Positions 58,595-64,000 of a stretch of DNA of 64,000 nt are shown piece after piece. This stretch comes from Jaltomata sinuosa (lineage: Eukaryota > Streptophyta > Magnoliopsida > Solanales > Solanaceae). The notes under the pieces are model-generated. The model was not told where the DNA came from. It saw only the letters and a list, made by a program, of their open reading frames with translations, and did not search any database. The position numbers were made by a program, and so were the translations under genes. The stretch spans positions 1 to 64,000 of the forward strand of contig QJPP01000862.1 in NCBI GenBank assembly GCA_003996215.1, written 5' to 3'. Within the stretch, counting starts at the first letter, position 1, and each line of letters starts with the position of its first letter.

Positions 58595-60121
58595 CGAGAG
58601 ATTTAATTCTTCTTTTATTCAGTTTCTGAAAAAATGGTTTTCGAATTTGGAAAAATTATTTCGAAACTTATTTATAAATTTCAAAACAATTTTTGTAAAA
58701 TAGAAAGAGTCTCCACTTAATTAATTAAAGAAAAATTAAGAAAATCTTTTAAAAAAAATTTCAAGTCTAAAACAGATAAAGACTTAAAAAATTTAAGAGA
58801 TTTGGGTAAGAGGTTCTTATTAACGCTTTTAGAAGGTTTAAGGCATTAAAATTGTCCGCTAACTTACGATTATCCGATGATTTACATCTCTTATAAATTA
58901 ACTTAAGAAAAATGTTGGTTTATTTTCGGAAAATATGAGAATTATTAATGATAATATAATTTGCTCAAAGATAAGTAAATAAAATCTAAAATTGTTAGAA
59001 ATGGTTTGAGGAAAATATGCTTTGTACTTGGAAGTTTTAAGAAAAAAATACCGTTTAAAAATTGGCAATAAGGATAACTTCACTTCATAAATATTAAACC
59101 AAAGTAAGATATTTGGGAAATAATGAAAGGCTGTGGCAATATTTCCATTTTTATAGACTTAAAATAAGTAAATATGAGAACCAAAATTAATTTAAGAGTC
59201 GTTCATTTGATTAAGTGGCCAAATTAAAACACAAACAAAAATAACAATTCTTTCGAGAATTTAAAAGCTAATTTAAAATTGTTAGTATCAAATTAGTACA
59301 GATAATTCTAAAACTACATAAACAAAATAAATGAAATGAGTTTGATTAAGCCTATGCTAAATCTTATTGAACTCTTATCCAATCAAACCTGTCCTAAAAA
59401 TCTAAATATTTTTGGGTTTTTAACTCCTGCTCGTAGCCAACTTTCAACTATCGGTCTAATTTCCTTTGAGTTAGACCCATTTCGGACAGTTGTTGCTGCT
59501 TTATCCATATGGACTTTAAGTCCATTCATTCCCTTTATTCAACCTACAAATGTGTTAATATGCCTTGGTTGCATTTCAACTGTATATTAATTCGAGGACC
59601 TTAATGTACTCCCAAACATTCTTCTTAGTCCTTTTTAGACTTAGAGGAAGCTGAGTCGATGGAGTGTTGGACTTTATCATCCCAGATTATATGCAAAGAA
59701 GGGGACTTGTGGGGAATCCAAATGGACTCCCGGATCACCACATGCATTAAAACAAAGAGAAAAGGATTAATACTCTAATCAAATCACTGAATTAAGCTTA
59801 TGTTATGACCCTTTTCATCGTTATAGGTGAGCTAATCGTGCAAGAATTGGGGTTAGAACTTTTCCAGAATTAGAAGTTAAGAATTTCAGGCTAGGCTAGT
59901 CTTTGATGAAATCCAAGCAAGGTATGGTCTAGGGAAATTCGGGAAGGGATTGGGTAAATGCGATAAAGTTTAGCTTGTTTTTATGTTAGCTAAGATGATA
60001 AGGAACCCCTAGAACTTTTCAGAAGTAAATTTGGGTAAGTAGAACTCCCAATATCAAACCTAATGTAAAGGGGTTAGTCTGGGATGTCATGGTTTGAGGG
60101 TGGGTTGCGAAAATGGAAAAA
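58595..60121. mobile_element. AT-rich DNA, possible Ogre/Tat-type LTR fragment
   Basis: The stretch from about 58690 (AGAGTCTCCACTTAATTAAT) through TTTGGGTAAGAGGTTCTTAT and GGTTTAAGGCATTAAAATTG to 59760 (CGGATCACCACATGCAT) resembles, from memory, long LTRs of Ogre/Tat gypsy elements. No terminus, primer site or gene is seen. 59770-60121 holds nothing I recognise. The frame 59336-59590 has no recognisable product. Confidence 0.35.
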
Positions 60122-62097
60122 TGTTACGACCCGATTTCTCAGGTCATGATGGAACCTACAACCCCCTGTAGGTGAATCAATCCCCGTAGCATGAAATAAT
60201 TAGTAATGGGCCACTGCCTAAGTAAAGCATACACAAAAAGGATAATAAGCGGAAGAAGGTAAAAAAGGCATAGCAAAAGGAAAGCAACCTGAATATATAC
60301 AGAAATTTACACCATCCCACGACCTGGTATCTCAAGTACAGGAGTCATTACTAAATATACAGAGTACCAGAGAGAGCAAAAATAAAATATACAACTGCCT
60401 CTGAATAAAAAAAGAGTCAATTATGCCAAAATAAGAGATATAGCCAAGACCCGTTCGCCTGGAGCTCACCCTATGTCTCGGATGTCCGAAAATCTACACG
60501 AAATTCCCACATCAATGATAAGGCCCATACTAGGATCTACGCCAGGAAATTACAGAAGTGTAGTATGAGCACCAATTGCACAAGCAATGGGTACCAGTAG
60601 ACATCATAGACCGACTGGGCATATATAAAATGTAAAAGCAGTAGATAGCATATAAGGAAAGAAAAGGGTCAGAGAAGCAAATAGAGTGAAGTACAAGAAA
60701 GCTAGCAACATATAGAAGGCATAAAAGAATACAAGTGTACTAATCTATCCACAGAAGATGTATCATAGAACACAAATATAAGAGTATAGAACTTACCTTG
60801 TTGCAGTAATAGTAAATAAAGAAAGCTTAACAAATAGGGAGGTATACCAGTAACCTCAAATAAAGGGAGAGAAAGAAAGGAAACTAAACATAAACATACT
60901 AACAATACAGCTCACAAGGTAAGGATGATCGAAAAGTAAACGAGTAGGTAACTATAATAGAAGCTAGTAAAACTAATCTACCTACAAAACCAATGAGCGC
61001 CCCTACACCCAAGGAATATATACAAGTGAACACGAACCCTACCTTCATCCTGTACTACCAGAGAGTACACTGAGCAGACAGCAAACAAGGGTGGAACCGT
61101 GCAAAAAATAAATGATATGCTATGGTGTGTCAGTGGTATCGTATGCACCTCCTTCGGTCCCAGCAGGTAGGACCCATGGAAGGGCTTTCCCCATATACCT
61201 CTACTCTCTCGTATACCCGTCATTCATCACTCTCGGCTTGTATCCCCTAGTCCAGATTGGCAAGGTCTATGGAGGTCTCCGCGACCATATACCAACTCTC
61301 AAGATCTCATCGTGCGTGCGCAGAGTCTATCCGGGTCTAAAATCAGTAAATTCAGTAACAAAACCATGTCTAGTGCTCGGCTCGGCCGAGTCTAGTATCA
61401 TCTCAGGTACCATTGTAAAAAACCATCATTTAATCCCATTTAAATCAAGAAGATCCATTAAACCAATATTAAGTCCATTTATAGCCATTAATAACTAAAA
61501 ATGGGCCCTAGGGGAAATGCAAGGTTAGAAAACCAGTGATAGTCCGGCCTGTAGCCCTATAGTAGTAATAATACAATGCAGAAAAAGCTCTTTTCATGAC
61601 GATTATATGCTTGGATACAATCAACGGCTCAATATCAACCTACTGAGCCTGCACTAGCTCAATTCGCTCTACAATACAGATAACCTGCTAGCAACTGCAA
61701 ATCAATATCTGGGACTCATGGACACTTCTCAAATATCCCACTAACTATGGTGCAGAGGCATATGCAAAGGCCACTCAAGGCCGTAAGGGGTAATACTATC
61801 GTACTAGTTAAAAAACTGAAGCATAGAAATAATAAATGGACAAAAAGAAAGCGGACAAGGTCTAGGGTGCCAACCTAGTAATCCTAACCCAAGGATGAGC
61901 TAAATAGTACAATTACATTCTATATAGGCCAAGTCTAAGATCTGTAAGCCATAGTCTACCTGGCGTCCGATAAAAAGCTCCAGGAAAGTCATTGTCCGAG
62001 CCCAAACTACTTCGAGAAGCCCTGAACAGCAATCAACTACCAAAAACACAATCTACTCATCAAGGCAAACCTAACGATACCTATAATTCTTAGAAAC

Positions 62098-62158
62098 GGG
62101 TCAAAAATCTGGGTCAAAAATCTGGGTCAAAAATCTGGGTCAAAAATCTGGGTCAAAA
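62098..62158. repeat. 13-bp tandem repeat in LTR N6
   Basis: GGGTCAAAAATCT is repeated four times without change, followed by a partial fifth copy. The matching place in N3 (about 33635-33655) has only one to two imperfect copies, so the expansion is recent relative to the LTR. Confidence 0.9.
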
Positions 62159-62491
62159 TGCGCCTGTGGACCCTGTAACCCAAAATTAGAAATGGAAAAT
62201 ACCACAAGGTTCCCAATGCTACTAGGAACTCATGCTAAAAAATAGAGCATAATTCGGGTAAGGAAAGGGCCTAAACCAGCCCCTAAATCCCAAGAATAAA
62301 ATAAGAATCAAATGAAGATAGTGGAATCAAAGGTTAGAAACATACAATACACGATGAGAAATTGACCACGGGCACGGAATATGCCATCCTTACACTCAAA
62401 GATGTTCTCCCACGTAGTAAATTGAGCTTAGATCTATAAAACAATGGTGAAAAATAGTTTAAATAATGGTGAAGAGAATGAAGGAGAAGAG

Positions 62492-62498
62492 TTATATA
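62492..62498 (-). promoter_or_regulatory. TATA box of LTR N6
   Basis: The plus strand TTATATA gives TATATAA on the minus strand, next to the CpG-rich U3 block (62510-62770), as in N5. Confidence 0.6.
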
Positions 62499-63462
62499 CT
62501 GCCAGGGGTCCTTCATCGCGATCGCGAGGGATATTATGTGGTCACGATGACCACGCTGGCTAGAAAATCACGATAGCGATGGTCCAGCCATGCAGTCGTA
62601 GAGAACAAAGGGGTAGGGATGTCACCGCTATTGCGAGAAAGAACCTTGCAATTGCGAAGAGCAATGAGTGTCGGGTCCATAGGCCCTTCATCACAATCGA
62701 GTGAAGGTACCTTTGTGGTCGTGATGCCCAAAAAAGTAGACCAACGCGATTGTGTGGCATCCCTCATAGTCATGATTAAGGCCCGAGGCCTACACCTACA
62801 ACAACAACAAACAAATTTCTTAAGTTACAAAGACACCGAATAGGCCCACGGATTTCATCCAGGACCCTGCGCGCGCAGATGAACTATACTATCCTATCGG
62901 AAATGAAATTCTGGACTAAATAGAAACAACAAAACTTCCATATGAGGTCATTTCGATGAAGTATCGACCCAAGTCAACACTTAAAAATTCTAACCGAACA
63001 CCTAAAATAAGCCCAGCTTACTCGGGACCCAAACAAACCACCTACCAAATCCAAACTCGACATTCTGGAGCTAATAGAACCATCAGATTTCAAATCCAAT
63101 GCTCCGATCATCAAAAGTTGACCAAAGTCTTCAACTGGACTGAAATCTCAGAAAGTGAGATAAAACCTTATTGAAAGCTCCTAGCCTAGACCAAGGGTCC
63201 AACTAGACCAAAATCCATGCTTTGGAGCTAACAGAACTGTCGAAATTCAATTTCAAGTACGTTTACAAAGAATGTTGACAAAAGTCAATAATTTCCTAAG
63301 TTAAAGCTCTAAAATAGGGAAATAGTCATAAAGACCAAATGAACGGCCCAGGCACTGAAGCACCAGTCTCAGCAAGTCATAAATGACTTGGAGCCGCTAG
63401 AGGAAGGATCTAACAGTGCAAAGAAATAAAATAATATGAAAATAACCAGAAGGGTCATTATA

Positions 63463-63530
63463 TCATCCACTACTGAAATGGACTTTTCTTCTCGAAAGTC
63501 AGGAAAAAGGGAGTACCTGAAGGCTAAAAA
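63463..63530 (-). mobile_element. 3' tail of right-edge element
   Basis: Short non-coding stretch between LTR N6 and integrase. On the minus strand it ends CAGTAGTGGATGA, the equivalent of the plus-strand primer region in this family. A homologous scrap is at 35050-35154. Confidence 0.6.
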
Positions 63531-64000
63531 AACTGTGAATACTGAGCCCGTATCTCTCTTTTGGTCTCATAGGTAGCCTCCTCGACCAGATGGTGCCTCC
63601 ATTGAACATTAACCATAAGAAACTCTCTGGACCTCAATCTCCTGACATCTCTGGCAAGAATGGCTACCGACCCCTCAACAAAATCCAAACTCTCATCTAA
63701 CTACATTGAATCTCATCGTAGCACATGTGACTCATCCAAAAAATAACGCCGCAACATAGATACATGGAAGACTGGGTGAATAACTTAGAATATAGAAGGT
63801 AAAGCTAGCTGATAAGAAACATCACCAACCCTTTAAAGAATCTCAAATGTCCTAATATACCTAGGGCTGAGCTTTCCTCGCCTGCCAAACCCTATCACGC
63901 CCTTCATAGGTGACACTCAAAGAAATACTTGATCACCAACACTGAACTCTAAGGCATGAAATCTACGGTCTGTGTAGCATTTCTACCTACTCTAGCTGCC
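63531..64000 (-). pseudogene. Integrase C-terminus of right-edge element (partial)
   Basis: On the minus strand, starting from the window edge, it reads FHALEFSVGDQVFL, SPMKGVIGFGRRGKLSPRYI, HPVFHVSMLRR and finally VQWRHHLVEEATYE, the integrase C-terminal domain with the chromodomain-like tail. Several stops are present. The core and the rest of pol are beyond the window. It shows that the N-family LTRs belong to gypsy elements of chromovirus type. Confidence 0.8.

Larger units (their letters stand above)
60122..63462 (-). mobile_element. LTR N6 (3' LTR of right-edge element)
   Basis: Runs from TGTTACGACCCGATTTCTCAGG to GGGTCATTATA (CA end changed to TA), 3.34 kb and uninterrupted. It is the reference against which the breaks in N3 and N5 are seen. 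Integrase lies to the right on the same strand, so this is a 3' LTR. It holds a 13-bp repeat and a CpG-rich block. Confidence 0.85.

Noticed and set aside
1..64000. A novel multi-gene biological system such as a defence island or biosynthetic cluster
   Set aside because: Every coding signal I can recognise is a retrotransposon or plastid gene remnant. Nothing else in the frames shows conserved domains or clustering.

Overview
This window looks like heterochromatic DNA of a dicot plant nuclear genome. Nearly everything in it is old, broken LTR retrotransposon of the Ty3/gypsy type, nested and fused. The LTR ends (TGTAACACCCC, TGTAATGACCC), the initiator-Met primer-binding sites (TGGTATCAGAGC) and the gag/pol flavour resemble elements abundant in Solanaceae. 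The family assignment of the host is inference from remembered similarity, not a database search. I see no intact host gene and no intact transposon gene. I also see no operon, CRISPR array or new defence or metabolic system.

Layout. (1) 1-3453: 5' leader, primer site and a 3.3-kb LTR (N1, minus strand) of an element that runs off the left edge. (2) 3454-27546: element B, a minus-strand probable chromovirus. Its 3' LTR is split into 3454-5716 and 19343-19606. Its degenerate gag-protease-RT-RNase H-integrase region is 19618-24640, and its 5' LTR is 24919-27546. (3) Inside B's 3' LTR sits a 13.6-kb plus-strand insertion (5717-19342) with the order LTR-internal-LTR-internal-LTR, flanked by one 5-bp duplication, ACACA. 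It carries no recognisable pol and looks like a non-autonomous element expanded by recombination. (4) 27547-29414: AT-rich unique DNA with a MITE-like hairpin, an ~85-bp tandem array and an AT-rich direct repeat. (5) 29415-35154: LTR N3, interrupted by LTR N2, plus a scrap of internal DNA, all minus strand. (6) 35155-53660: three plus-strand gypsy elements of different lineages joined head to tail. These are an Athila-like element (D) with 5' LTR, gag, protease, RT and integrase; a chromovirus-like element (E) from the gag zinc knuckle to part of its 3' LTR; and element F from gag to a full 3' LTR (N4). (7) 53661-60121: AT-rich DNA with a truncated LTR (N5) that holds a ~760-bp insertion of plastid-like fragments (16S rRNA end, trnD, rpoC2, trnN), then a possible Ogre/Tat-type LTR fragment. 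(8) 60122-64000: 3' LTR (N6) and integrase C-terminus of a minus-strand element that runs off the right edge.

The coding remnants show many stops and frameshifts and some lost catalytic residues. No element is likely to be autonomous. The most interesting signals are structural: the three-LTR array with a single target duplication, the plastid mosaic, the LTR with a replaced U3 carrying a perfect 26-bp G-box palindrome, the hairpin-forming tandem array, and the three-lineage head-to-tail fusion. All divergence remarks are hand comparisons of short stretches.
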